A DNA stretch of 64,000 bases from Pyricularia pennisetigena (taxonomy: Eukaryota > Ascomycota > Sordariomycetes > Magnaporthales > Pyriculariaceae). The notes below the pieces were generated by a model. It was not told the DNA's origin. It worked only from the letters and a program-made list of their open reading frames with translations, and ran no database searches. The DNA lies in assembly GCF_004337985.1 (NCBI RefSeq), contig NW_021940929.1, positions 1 through 64,000 on the forward strand, in the 5' to 3' direction. Positions 43,421-54,090 of this stretch are shown in pieces; position 1 is the first letter of the stretch, and every line of letters starts with the position of its first letter. Position numbers and translations under genes: made by a program.

Positions 43421-46120
43421 ATGAGAAGCTTACCCCCGCGCCCTGCAGGGCGTCAGGATTTCGAGATTGCCATCCTGTGCGCCCTCACTGTCGAAGCCGA
43501 TGCCGTGCTTTCACTTTTCGACAAGTGTTGGGATGAAAACGCCGATGGCCACCCCTACGACAAGGCCATAGGAGATCCCAATGCTTACACCACAGGCCTC
43601 GTCGGCTGCCACAACGTTGTCCTCACTCACCTCGGGGGCATAGGCAACGTCAGCGCGGCCGGGGCGGCCGCCAGCGTCCGGATGAGCTTTCCAAACATCA
43701 AGCTCGGCCTTGTCGTCGGCGTCCTCTGCGTTGTACCTTCCGGCTTCACTGAAGACGAAAGGGTACTAGGCGATGTCATCATCAGCGAGGCTATTGTTCA
43801 GTATGACTTTGGCCGGCAGTATGCAGATCGGTTCGTACGCAAAAATACACTTCTTGATGTGCAAGGCAGACCGAATCAGGAGATACGTAACCTGTTGCAA
43901 AAGCTCAAGGGTCAGTTTCACCGGAAACAACTCCAGGAACAGATGGCCAAACATCTGGAGTCGTTACAAAATGGAGACAGTCCAAAATACAAATACTCCG
44001 GCAAGGAAGACGATCTTCTTTTCCCGCCAAGATACCGCCACGTAAATGACGACAAGGTATGCAAAGTTTGCTGCGACACATCAAAAAAGGTGAAGCGTAC
44101 CCGGCTTCATCCAAATGTCGCGAACCCCATGCCTATGGTGCATTTCGGCATCGTTGGATCAGGCAACAGCGTCATCAAGTCCAGCGAAGATCGTTCCGTT
44201 CTTGCGACGCCAGATGGGCTGATAGGCTTCGAGATGGAAGGATCCGGAGTGTGGGATAGTCTCTCATGTGTAATCATCAAGGGTGCGTGCGACTATGGGG
44301 ATAGTCACAAGACCAAAGTATGGCAGCCATATGCAGCAGCAACCGCCGCGGCGTGCACGAAGGCGTTTTTGGAGCACTGGGCTCCTTGTCAGCAACCAGG
44401 TCAGTAGGATATACGATAAAAGAAAGCACTTCTCCGTCCCTCGGTCCTCTGCGTATACTGTTTTTTGTTTCAGTCAGCCCTGATTACAAGAGTCTATATC
44501 ACGCATTCAAAGTCGGCATGTATATTAACCCTTACTGTCAGCAGCCCNNNNNNNNNNAAATCTATCAAAGCTGGCCCGTGGCACTCCCAACTGTACAAGA
44601 ACCGCAATTTCGTCGGACGAACCGAACTCATCAACGACCCAACGGGCAAGCGATTTATCGGCGATAACCATGGCCACCAGCGCATCGCACTGTCTGGACT
44701 CGGTGGCGTCGGCAAGACGCAGTTGGCCCTCGAAATAGCTTTTTGGGTCAAGGATAACATTCCAGGATGGTCCGTCTTTTGGATACAGGCCCTCAGCATG
44801 GCAAGTTTCGAGAAGTCGTGCAGGGACATAGCCAAGTTGCTGTCCCCAAACGCGGTGGAACAGGACGATGCGAAAGAGCTGGTCAAGAAACATCTCAACT
44901 CTGTCGCGGCCGGCCGTTGGCTTCTCGTCGTCGATATCATCGATGATGAGACTTTGTTAGGCAGTGGAGAGGATGGTATACGTGACTTTCTCTCTCGCTC
45001 GGACCGAGGAAAGATTCTGTTTACGACTCGATATCGGCACATCGCACACCAACTTGCCCAGAACGAGATAATCAACCTTGAACGGACGAACGAGGACGAG
45101 GCCAAAGAGTTGCTGAGGAACTCCCTCGTAACAAGACCCACAGACGATGCCGAGCAAGATGTGTTCGAGCTCCTGGAATTCCTGACATATTTACCGTTGG
45201 CTATTATCCAGGCGGCATCATATATGAACGTCAAGACAACTTCGGTATCCCAATACATCAGTCTCTTGAGAGGTACACCAGGCGATATGATGAATCTGTT
45301 GGAGAAAGAGTGGGAAGACTACAGTAGGGATCCCAAGCAGGCGCATGCCATACTGAGTACTTGGGTGGTGTCTTTTGAGCAGATTCGGAAAAGCCTGGGT
45401 GCTGCCAAGCTACTCAGCTTTATAGCACATATTGAGTTCAAGGCAATACCGCTGTCGATACTACCACCAGTTGGGTCGGAGTCAGAGCGGAACATGGAAC
45501 TCGGAATTCTCTGTGGCTACTCATTCTTAAAAGAACAGGGGAATGGTACCACATATGACATGCATCGTTTGGTACATTTCGCTTTACGAATATGGGTAAA
45601 CAGGCAGGGCAATGCCAGGGAGCAGAAGCAGGATGTGCTAGCTCATCTTGACAGGATCTTTTCAACAGACAGGTGGGAAGAGCGTGAAAAATGGCGACAA
45701 ACTTTGCCCCACGTGCTCGAGGCGATCCACAATGACGAAGAATATGAAACTGGCTGGCGCGAGAAAGGCAATCTAGGTTACTGGGCTGGAAGGTGCTTAC
45801 AGGCTGAGGGTCAGATACAACGGGCCGTCAAACTTTTGGAACACGTGGTAAAAGTTGAAAAAACGACATTGGCGGAAAGTCACCCTGATCGACTAACATC
45901 ACAACACACACTTGCTGGAGCATATCAAACCAACGGTCAAATACAACAGGCCGTCCAGCTTTTGGAACACGTGGTAAAGGTTCGGGAAACGACATTGGCG
46001 GAAAATCACCCGAGTCGATTAGCATCGCAACACGAACTCGCTGGAGCATATCAAGCCAACGGTCAGGTGAAGAAAGATGTCAGGAAGTGGATGCGACTAT
46101 GCGGATGTGTAAGGTGCTAG
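43421..46120 (+). CDS. fungal NOD-like receptor: PNP/UDP phosphorylase-like domain, NB-ARC, TPR
   Basis: Exon 1 (43421-44399) encodes a nucleoside-phosphorylase-like domain: FEIAILCALTVEADAVLSLF, TTGLVGCHNVVLTHLGGIGN, DVIISEAIVQYDFG, FGIVGSGNSVI and the signature IGFEMEGSGVWDSL...KGACDYGDSHK. An intron ends at a TTTCAG acceptor (44471-44473), followed by YKSLYHAFK. A 10-N gap changes the apparent frame. The NB-ARC follows with P-loop GLGGVGKTQLALEIA, Walker B LLVVDIIDD and GKILFTTRYR. The C-terminus has about two and a half near-identical 42-residue TPR units (LLEHVVKV...SQH.LAGAY). Proteins of this type act in fungal non-self recognition, where the PNP domain may process nucleosides or nucleotides. 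Truncation after GQVKKDV suggests a contracted or broken repeat tail. NLRs are typical Starship cargo. Confidence 0.88.
44548..44557. other. assembly gap of 10 N
   Basis: Ten N between the PNP and NB-ARC parts of the NLR. The frames on either side differ, so the missing length is unknown and need not be 10 bases. Confidence 0.99.
45820..46070 (+). repeat. 126-bp in-frame tandem repeats encoding TPR units
   Basis: Two copies of a 126-bp unit, with a partial third at the end, differ at few positions (CTTTTGGAACACGTGGTAAA recurs exactly). Such repeats in fungal NLRs gain and lose units by recombination. Confidence 0.85.
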
Positions 46121-46242
46121 GAGGCTAGCGAGGTCTCGCAGAGTGGTTTAGTATTGCAACGAGGTCTTCAACGAAGCAAATGACAGTTTTGGTTGTTCTA
46201 ATACTCTTTCTGTTCCTTGTTCCATTCCTCCCCTTCTTATTA

Positions 46243-46712
46243 ACACCGCCGTGCATTAGCTTTGGTGACTTGTTCTTGCGGCTTGTTGGCACCACCTCCA
46301 CGCAGCTTGGTGCATATGAAATTCCAGGACTGATCCAGCGGAAAACCCTAATTAGCTACTTAGTTTATTGCCACTTTTTTTAACTGCTCATAAATCCCTC
46401 ACCCTTGCTTCGTACCCCCGAACCCGTGCGCTACTCAGCGTCTTGGCCTTTTCCCATGACCTCTCGCCTTTTGGTGGATCCTTCCATTCTATCAAGTACT
46501 CAACGTTTCCACACAATTTTCTTTTATCAAGTACCTGCACTCCTGCATGGTTTCCCTCGAATGTTGTTTCGAAACTTTTGATGAGATCTTCGCTGATGTT
46601 TCCTTGTGGTTCCCACGTGTTGTCTTCATGTGGGAACCCCTTCCATTTAACAGGGTATTTTAACTTCTTTTTGGACCCCATTTTGCGAGAAGCTCTTCAA
46701 CTTCCCATGTAT
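46243..46712 (-). pseudogene. inverted, broken 3' fragment of a chromodomain recombinase gene
   Basis: On the minus strand this reads a tandem chromodomain like that at the end of the 33212 gene (KYPVKWKGFPHEDNTWEP, NVEYLIEWKDPPKGERSW) and continues about 140 bp past the stop at 46388. The first chromodomain is split by a one-base shift between LLAKWG and KKKLKYP. There is no sign of the recombinase core, so only the 3' end is present. It ends about 70 bp before a TCAG repeat cluster. Confidence 0.88.
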
Positions 46713-46781
46713 CTCTTGTTGAATTACACAAAAATTGCCCTCTCTGGCCCCCAAGGGCCCACACTGCTACTAACCCACATA

Positions 46782-46846
46782 TTCAGGCTGCGATCAGGCT
46801 GGGTTCAGTTGTGATCAGTCTCGTTCAGTTACGATCAGTCAATTGA
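46782..46846 (+). repeat. short TCAG-containing repeat cluster upstream of recombinase gene 2
   Basis: Six copies of the words ATTCAG, GATCAG and GTTCAG, spaced about 8-12 bp, lie 350 bp before ATG 47196. It resembles the larger cluster at 31917-32140 in motif and position. Confidence 0.65.
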
Positions 46847-47195
46847 CCCAAAAGGGCCAGAAACTGTGGCGGTGCGATGAGGGTTTCTTTAGTGATGCAA
46901 CTTTTCGCGAGAGAACACTTTTGGTCCAACAGGACTCGAAATGGGATTTTTAGGTCCACAAATTTACCCAACCAAGGCCCAAATCAGTTCCCGCGCCTTT
47001 TGAAATAAAACCCAATTTCCGTCCTGAGCCCAGTTTTGTTCCTTCTCTTTTCCGAGTGTCTTCCCAGTTTTGCATCTCTCACACAAAGAAACAACCAAAC
47101 TTTTTCGCCACTTGTATCTCACACCCGTCTCTTTTCCACAGCCTGCCCAAGGCAGATGCCTCACTTTATGTGTATCTGAGACAACATCCATCAAA

Positions 47196-50100
47196 ATGGG
47201 TAAAAAGAGGACGGCAGAGGACAGAAGAAAACAAGCTGAGGAAAGCGGCTTCAACTTCGACGACGAGGACGTTGACGATACACCTGTCCCACGATTTGTT
47301 CTGGGATATACCGAAAGAGTGTGCAATGTACAGGTAGAGCTCTGGCAGGAGTAAGTCACATTTTCCGTCGCCTATGAGCAGCAATAGCTGACATCTTGAA
47401 GGTACCAACAAAAGTGCCCGGGTGCCAATCACAGCGATTTGAGAACTCTGAAGAAATTCGCCGAATTCATAGCCAGCTGTACTTCGGGGATTCTTGACCC
47501 GGAAGGCAAAGCTACTGTTCAGACTGTGCGCAATCATTTCCGTCGCTTTGTGTCAGGCTGGAATCGCAACAACCCTAAATCATTGATCACTAGGGATCAT
47601 ACGGATTCCATCACCAATGTAAGTCTCCGAGTCTTTTGTCACTAGGTAAAGCACTTATGCTTACTAAACAAAGTACATTAAAGGGCCACTAAAGAAGAAG
47701 ATGGGGTTGTCAGACCTTAAAAGACCGAAAACGTACATGACAATCGAAAATTTCATGTACATGGAAAGACAGCTTTGGCAGAGTGATGGGCATGAATACC
47801 TTCACGATGGATATCGTGTCTTGATTAGTGCTAAATTGAAATGTCATGTGTTCACCTCAGCTAGAGTGGGTGAGATAAGTGAGAGCTCTAGTCGAGCGGG
47901 CACTGGGAATGGGCTGCTTTACAAGGTGCGTAAATGCCATGCCCACGCGCTCCAAATGCAAGCTAACACTTATACGCCCAATAGCATACGGAGATGTTAA
48001 TCGCATGGAAGAATGGTCAGCCAGAGCTGCGCTACAGTCTTAAACGGGAGTTTGCGAAAGGGATGCACAACAAGGAAGATCAGCGGTAAGTGAACTATAC
48101 TCCATGAGAACATTACGGCGATTTTTTTCTCCTCAAGGTTACTGGGGTATGCCACAGCTACTCTTCTGATCATGAAATTATTGAAAAACAGACCAACGCA
48201 CATTTTATATGAGCACTTACCCGGCCAGCCTCTCATTCTAAACCCGATCGTCTTTCTGCTGGCCATATTCCTCGCACGAGGAGCTTTCAAAAGCTACAGT
48301 GACATTCAGCAGATTTTGGACACGAAACCACCATCTGATCAAGGATACTGGGTTTTGGATTGGGCAGATCATGTTAAGGATCTCCCAGTGTTTCCAACAA
48401 TGACTGCAAAGGGTCTGACCCAGAAGATTCAAACGGCTGGTGCGTTTGCCAATCAGATCAGGGGTCTATCAATACGTGCAGGAATGGAACGACCCGTGAC
48501 ACCACATGGAATCCGCCGAGAATGCCTGATCCAAGCTACAAGTAAGAATTTTGGCTTCTCGTTTCACAGTGATTTGCTAACAAAACCCCAGGTAACGGTT
48601 ACTCCAAGGATGAGTTGATGAAGTTTGCTGCTCATACAAATCAAATGACACTAACCAGGGACTATTTGAGCTCCATTACGCATGTGGATGGTCAAGGAAG
48701 TTTTCTCAAGATGCCCTTGCGGAGCGATCAAGCCGAGGACTTCCGTTCAATGACTGTCAAAAGAAATCCAGACCTTTTTCTCTCTTTGCCTGCAAAGGCA
48801 CAGGATGAGCTAAGACAGCGACCTGATTATGTTGTCATTTCCGAGCAGCTCAAGGATCTAGCTTCCAAGACGGATGCTCAAAGCAGAAAAGACAAAAGCC
48901 GACTTATCTCATGCAGACGCAAGCTTGAGAAAGCGGAGCTGGACAAAGTTCGCAGTTCCCAGTCCCAGGTGCACCCAAAAGATCGCGAAGAGCTAGAGAG
49001 GCACTATGTAGACCAGGACCGTTCCCGGTTTGGGCGCCTGAGACATATGATGCCGGAGCGCAGACGTCTCTCCAACGCACTATTCCAGGTGGCTGATCTA
49101 AGGAGCGAGATTGGAATTTCGGCCATAAAAGATCTTTATGGTCTTTTGAAGAACGACTGCCAAGTTGCGTATCAACCATCTCTGCGGCCAATTGATGGCA
49201 AATGCCCCAGGAAGGAATGCAACGTGGAAATCGACTCGTACGTAAAAGTAAAATTCGATCCGATTGAAGTGCTACTTACGTATCTATTTGTTAGGATCGA
49301 TGCCGATGATAGATGGGATCATGTTTTCAAATGCGTCAAGGCACAGCAACAAGGAGAGCACAAGTTCGTTGAATTTTGCTTCATATGCAATCAAGCAGTC
49401 GGAGGATTTGAACAATGGGAAATTCACTGTCAGGAACACATCAGGAAATGTGAAATCCCTACACGATGTGACTTCGTGAAGTTCCGCCGAGCCATCGCCT
49501 ACGCTGGCAACTGCATAACATGCCTACATAACGAACAACTGCCTGCTGCAAGACGGCTTTACGGGTTCATGAAGCAGTCGAGCTGGAAGAAACACATTCA
49601 CGAATGTTTCTTTTCTGACATAAACAAATCTGGTTCCCAAACGGAGCTCCATTGTCCAGATCCTCTTTGCTCAACAGAGTACGACTCAACAGAGGACTTA
49701 TGGTACCACCTACAGGACGTCCACAGCTATCCCTCTCCACAGGCTCGTTCCCGGTTGAAAACTGAAAAGGATACATTCATGAGGGGTTATGCGGCGCCAA
49801 ATCCTCACCAGCCAAAGCGTCGTCGAATTCGTGAAATCAGCACCGATGTGATTAAGGAAGACCTTTTTGAAACTCAGTCTGAAACGATTTGCACCACGCC
49901 GTCTACTTTTAGCATTTTTTCAACAAGTTGCGATTCTTTTGATGCGAGCACCCCTGTGCCCCCAATTTCCGAAGATGATTTACACTACGCGGTAAGTGTA
50001 TCGAACTAAACCCCAATCACTCCCTCTATATAAACTAATTTGCATCCGACAAAAAGGCAAAACAAAAGTTTCTGCGACTGGAAACAAGCGCCCTTGCTGC

Positions 50101-50554
50101 TCTCGCAGATTCTAACAGTATTTCTGGGAACTTTGAAGTTGTCAATACCGGATTGAACATTAACTCCATCACTTCTACGGAGGAAACAAGGTATTTGTCA
50201 AGCAACAATACGACATCATACCTCGATCCTTTTACAAACTCTAAAATCTGCGAGCCTGTCAAGATTCTCGGATTTACTGTAGATTTGGTGGATCCGGATC
50301 TTCTTGGGGTGGCGACGAACCATAACCTATCTTCAGATAAGGTGCCTTTGCAAACAGACTGCCAACCAATGGCCCTCGACGAAGAACAAGACATATGGGA
50401 GGCCGAGAAACTGCTTGCAAAACGTCGTCGCGGCCGACAGATTCAATACCTTGTCAAGTGGAAAGGTTTCCCAGATGAAGACAATACTTGGGAACCAACG
50501 AAGAACATTTTTGACAAGCATCTCATCAAGAGCTTCAATTCTAGCAGGAGATGA
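47196..50554 (+). CDS. DUF3435-type tyrosine recombinase with zinc-binding region and chromodomain (copy 2)
   Basis: Eight exons (47196-47350, 47402-47618, 47674-47925, 47985-48085, 48138-48541, 48592-49237, 49295-49991, 50057-50554) join in frame to 989 residues. Recombinase residues are the Arg in FTSARVGEI (47863-47865), the HxxR box TPHGIRRE (His 48505-48507, Arg 48514-48516), His in AAHTNQMT and the Tyr nucleophile in RDYLSSIT (48663-48665). Then follow PLRSDQAEDFRSMTVKRNPD, typical of DUF3435 proteins, and a Cys/His region (FCFICNQAV, WEIHCQEH, CPDPLCSTEY, WYHLQDVH). A single chromodomain ends the protein (WEAEKLLAKRRRGRQIQYLV, KWKGFPDEDNTWEP). Protein similarity to copy 1 is moderate but intron positions and most phases agree, so the two are old paralogues rather than a recent duplication. 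No lesion is seen. Confidence 0.88.
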
Positions 50555-50939
50555 CACTGGAGGCCGGTAGCTCAAAATCAGACCACAGAAAGCGATCTTT
50601 CCATCGGATTAAGCAATAGCTTGATGCGAAAAAGTGGTAATCCTTTGGAGGTACGGCATTTATGTAACCGGCTAAACAGCACGGCTTTGCAGGATTAGGT
50701 CTCTTTCGATGGCTCTAGGACATGGGAAAACACCGTCTGCCTTGTTATATGCTCAAAGTGTATTGGGACATTAAAGATCGTTTTACTTCGTATGACTGCT
50801 GTCGAATCTGCCATGGTGAATGTCGCTTTAATCGGTGTTAGGCTTTACGGACATTGCTAGTTGCTGCTGGTGACTTAGCGGTACCATGATTTTCTCTGTT
50901 ACTGTCTCGACAGGCGTTGTTTGATATTAAAACACAAGT

Positions 50940-52207
50940 GTTACGGCCAGGGCAAGCACAAAATGGGAGCAAATTTTTAACTCCCATCGATATAAACTTT
51001 ACTACCAGGCAAACGAGATTCGGCACGGAGTTTCAAAATACCTTAAACCCAAGGAGCTTCACAACTTTCTTCGGACGAACCACCACGCGAAAGATGTGGT
51101 TAGCCCATCTGATGTCGCATATATGAAGCTCTGGGGCCCTATTCTCAAAGAATTTGATAAAATATTCAAGAATTACGACTGGGTTGATGTTACGACCAAG
51201 AACGGGACCGACACTCTTGGGCAGAGAGAAGGAGTGTCAGGAACCCGGAACAAGGACCAACAAGAGAACCACCAACCGGGACGGAAGGAAGGAAACATAC
51301 GGTCACGTGACGATAAGATAAGGAACCCTAACCCGATCACCAGGAGAAAGTGATCACATAGGCAGAACGATCACCAACCCTGAGTGATCACTACTATGGA
51401 GTGATCACTTACACAAAGTGATCACTGGTCTATATAAGACACGCTCATTACCATATAGATAGATTCGGTTCTAGGATTGCTTAGCAGCAATCAAACTCTA
51501 GTTAACCTCAATACTTACTTGAGAACGATCATAACTTCACCCCAGTCATTGAGAACCCCAGTTATCCAGTCAGACGCTCAGTTGCTTCAACCCACTGTAC
51601 TTTACCATAAGAACAGGTTACCCGATACCTTGATCGTAACAGTTGACACCGTAAAGTCGTATGGTTCAACCCCCATAATTATCTATTGCGATGAGGAAAA
51701 GTCATATTTTGATTTATGTTTTGCCGAAAAAGAGGTTCCCTGGATTGAAGAAAATGGACGTCGGTCCAAAGTTAGACGTTTCGGCAACGTCCGCGGATTA
51801 TCCGAAGAGATCAAACAGGCTAAAAATATCGTCTTTAGCAAAATCCTCCAAAGTCTTCGTTGTTAGCAAACTGCGGAGGTGGTTGATCAAATTAAAGTCC
51901 CAAAATTTACCTTTAGTCTCCACGGTGTCCTAAGTCCTCTGGAAATACCTACCTGGCACTTCGGGTGGGCTAAAGCAAATTGTCGTCCGAGAGATATTGA
52001 CATAGTGGTATATGGCCAGGGTATTTATAAAACCGAGCCATTATTTTATTACAGATTACTCCTTCTTCCAATCGCCGGCTTTGAGCCTCTCACGTACGGG
52101 CTAATAGCCAGCGAAGTAGCAGAATGGGGTCGTCCCACTAACAAGTATGACTGCAGCGTCCCTACAGGAGCAGTAAATAAAAGGGGACGTGAAGGTTGGT
52201 TTTATTA
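50940..52207 (+). pseudogene. unknown gene interrupted by a solo LTR
   Basis: Coding-like sequence before the LTR (frame through YMKLWGPILKEFDKIFKNYD) and after it (YGSTPIIIYCDEEKSYF, CFAEKEVPWIEENGR) is in the same frame once the LTR and one copy of the 5-bp target duplication are disregarded. A further frame downstream (LHGVLSPLEIPTWHFGW...DIDIVVYGQGIYKTEP) extends to about 52207 after a stop at 51864. I recognise no domain. The match of frames across the insertion is strong evidence that the LTR landed inside a gene. The stretch 50555-50939 holds nothing. Confidence 0.6.
51188..51641 (+). mobile_element. solo LTR with perfect 5-bp target-site duplication
   Basis: 454 bp, beginning TGTTACGACC and ending GATCGTAACA. 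GTTGA is present on both sides (51183-51187 and 51642-51646), so the site was made by one integrase event followed by LTR-LTR recombination. The U3 region holds four perfect GTGATCAC palindromes (51350, 51384, 51401, 51418) and a TATATAAG box at about 51431. It is the same family as 4510-4928 and the remnant near 56.9 kb. Confidence 0.95.
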
Positions 52208-52368
52208 GTTAACCAGTAATAGCTAATCGTTTCGTTTAACGAGACGATGGATTTTGTGTGGACGCTAAGGCTGCAGGGATGATGGCAGGGGGGTACGGGG
52301 CAATGGATGCTAGTTTATTTTCCCTGCTCCACCCTTGCACCTCCCCCATTTTGCCATTCATTCTGCGT

Positions 52369-53195
52369 TTATCTCGCCGGCTTGACTTCGCTTGACCAAA
52401 GTCCTTGCAATCCACACCAGAAATGGCGGGTGGTAAATTTGAGCCCATAGGCTGGTACCTGGCTCTCAAAATCCTTGCTTATAACATATGACTTTGGCGA
52501 GCAGTCGTAGGTGCTGTTTTTTGTGGCCAAGTCGCTGCTTGTTCTGGACGCAGAGCCCGGAGCGCCATTCTTTAGAGAAAATTGGACGATAATTATCTTC
52601 ATATTCAAGTCCCATTCGCAAGGAGTACTGAAGAGAAGAATTGCTGCGATAGGCTCTTTTTGCTCGGCGCAACACCTGGCCTGGCCGATAGCATTTTGCA
52701 CGTTCGCCGTTATTTCAGGAACAGCATATGCTAACTCCGCGGTCAAATCGAAGGATAGGAGGACCTTAAGAAAGCCGAGGTCCTTCGCCTCTTGCCGAGT
52801 TTGACTTCTAACTGGCGCTTTTGGGCTCTCGGAAACCAACTGAGTCGAGAGACTGGGTTGATTGACAGTGTTATGCGGGCTCTCAAGGAGCAGTCTTGCT
52901 TGGCAACAGCCGTTAGCCCGGTAGGCATTGCCAAACTCCTGTTTATGCTCGAGTCAGATCTTGTTGAACAGGATGCAATTGCACACCGAGAGGGTTTATC
53001 CCACAAACTTCATTTGTCATCCAGCAGGGCTCTCGCACAAATAACGCAAGCACCGAGCAAATCGAAGACTTCAGCATTTACTGGAATCGGACTACTCAAA
53101 GGGACGATTGCATCTGGGTCAGGTGATGCGTTCTCATGCGTCAGTTGAGGCACGTGATCAATCACGTGTCCATCTGCGACATAAATAGCCCTCAC
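52369..53195 (-). pseudogene. unrecognised degenerate coding sequence
   Basis: Coding-like minus-strand frames lie end to end: 53195-53010 (HVIDHVPQLTHENASPDPD...VFDLLGACVICARALLDDK) and a frame open from about 52969 to 52369 (LSTQLVSESPKAPVRSQTRQ...DLTAELAYAVPEITANVQNA). Stops separate them and no clean intron joins them. They look like one eroded gene, but I cannot name the family. Confidence 0.3.
53151..53168. promoter_or_regulatory. paired E-box palindrome
   Basis: CACGTGAT-CA-ATCACGTG has perfect 8-bp arms around a 2-bp centre, and ATAAATA follows 12 bp later. It is similar in design to the palindrome at 8959-8978. Confidence 0.3.
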
Positions 53196-54090
53196 TGTCG
53201 AGGGTTTCTACCGGATCTTAGGAGAGAGCTTGAATCATAGGAATATGTTTGTTTGTTACTTGTTTACTTTATTTTACCGATCGTACGATCACCCCAATCC
53301 TATCCACAGTCGGGCTAATTCCCCCAGGGGGTTGAGTGAAGTTCACTGCACAAAATGCGAGAGACAACCTTGAAGTTTTTCTTCGCCTGGAACAAAGTAA
53401 TACAACGGTCCTTAAAATGATCCAACATAAATTCAATCAACGGCGCCATGGCTACGTTCACTAAGGCCTTTTCGGCAATTTATGACGTATGTGCAGTCTC
53501 AGCTGCCCCATCCAAGTCAGAGACATCTTTCAAGTACGCATTTATATAAATCGCAGACATGCACCCCATGTCTTCTCTATCCTACCAGCCCTTGGTGGCT
53601 CCTCTTTGAAACTGCACGCGTATATTCGGGGGAACGGGACAGGACGCCAGAGAATCAAGATCGACGGTTCCCAAGGTGGCAAAAGACGTGCCTCACGTAA
53701 CCAGGCGAGCCAGTCGCACCGCCTGTTCTCCAGCCACAGAAGCTCATTTAGGAATCCTGTGCATTCCTTGGTCGTATTTCCTGAACTCGTCATCGTCAGC
53801 ATCGTCCCCAGTCAGTCAAAATAAACCCAAGGCCCCCGGTACTGAACATGACATGCGGATACAAAATGCAGTTAGCATTACTGAAGTTATCCAGGAAACT
53901 GAGTTAGTAATCTGATTTTCACAACAACAGAACACGATATATGGCCTTCGACAACCATTTGTGACCTTAAGCAAAGACAGTATTCTTGCTGTCAGTCTTT
54001 TTGATTTCTTTCTCGAATGTTGTCATCCCATCCCCCGTTGAACCCATTAAATTTGTTTCTCAATTCTAACAGTCTTCATTGGCCGACGAC
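53196..54090. other. intergenic; no supported gene
   Basis: Overlapping short frames only. CTAACAG at 54066-54072 resembles an intron 3' end, so the dynamin gene may have an upstream exon in this stretch that I cannot identify. Confidence 0.35.
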
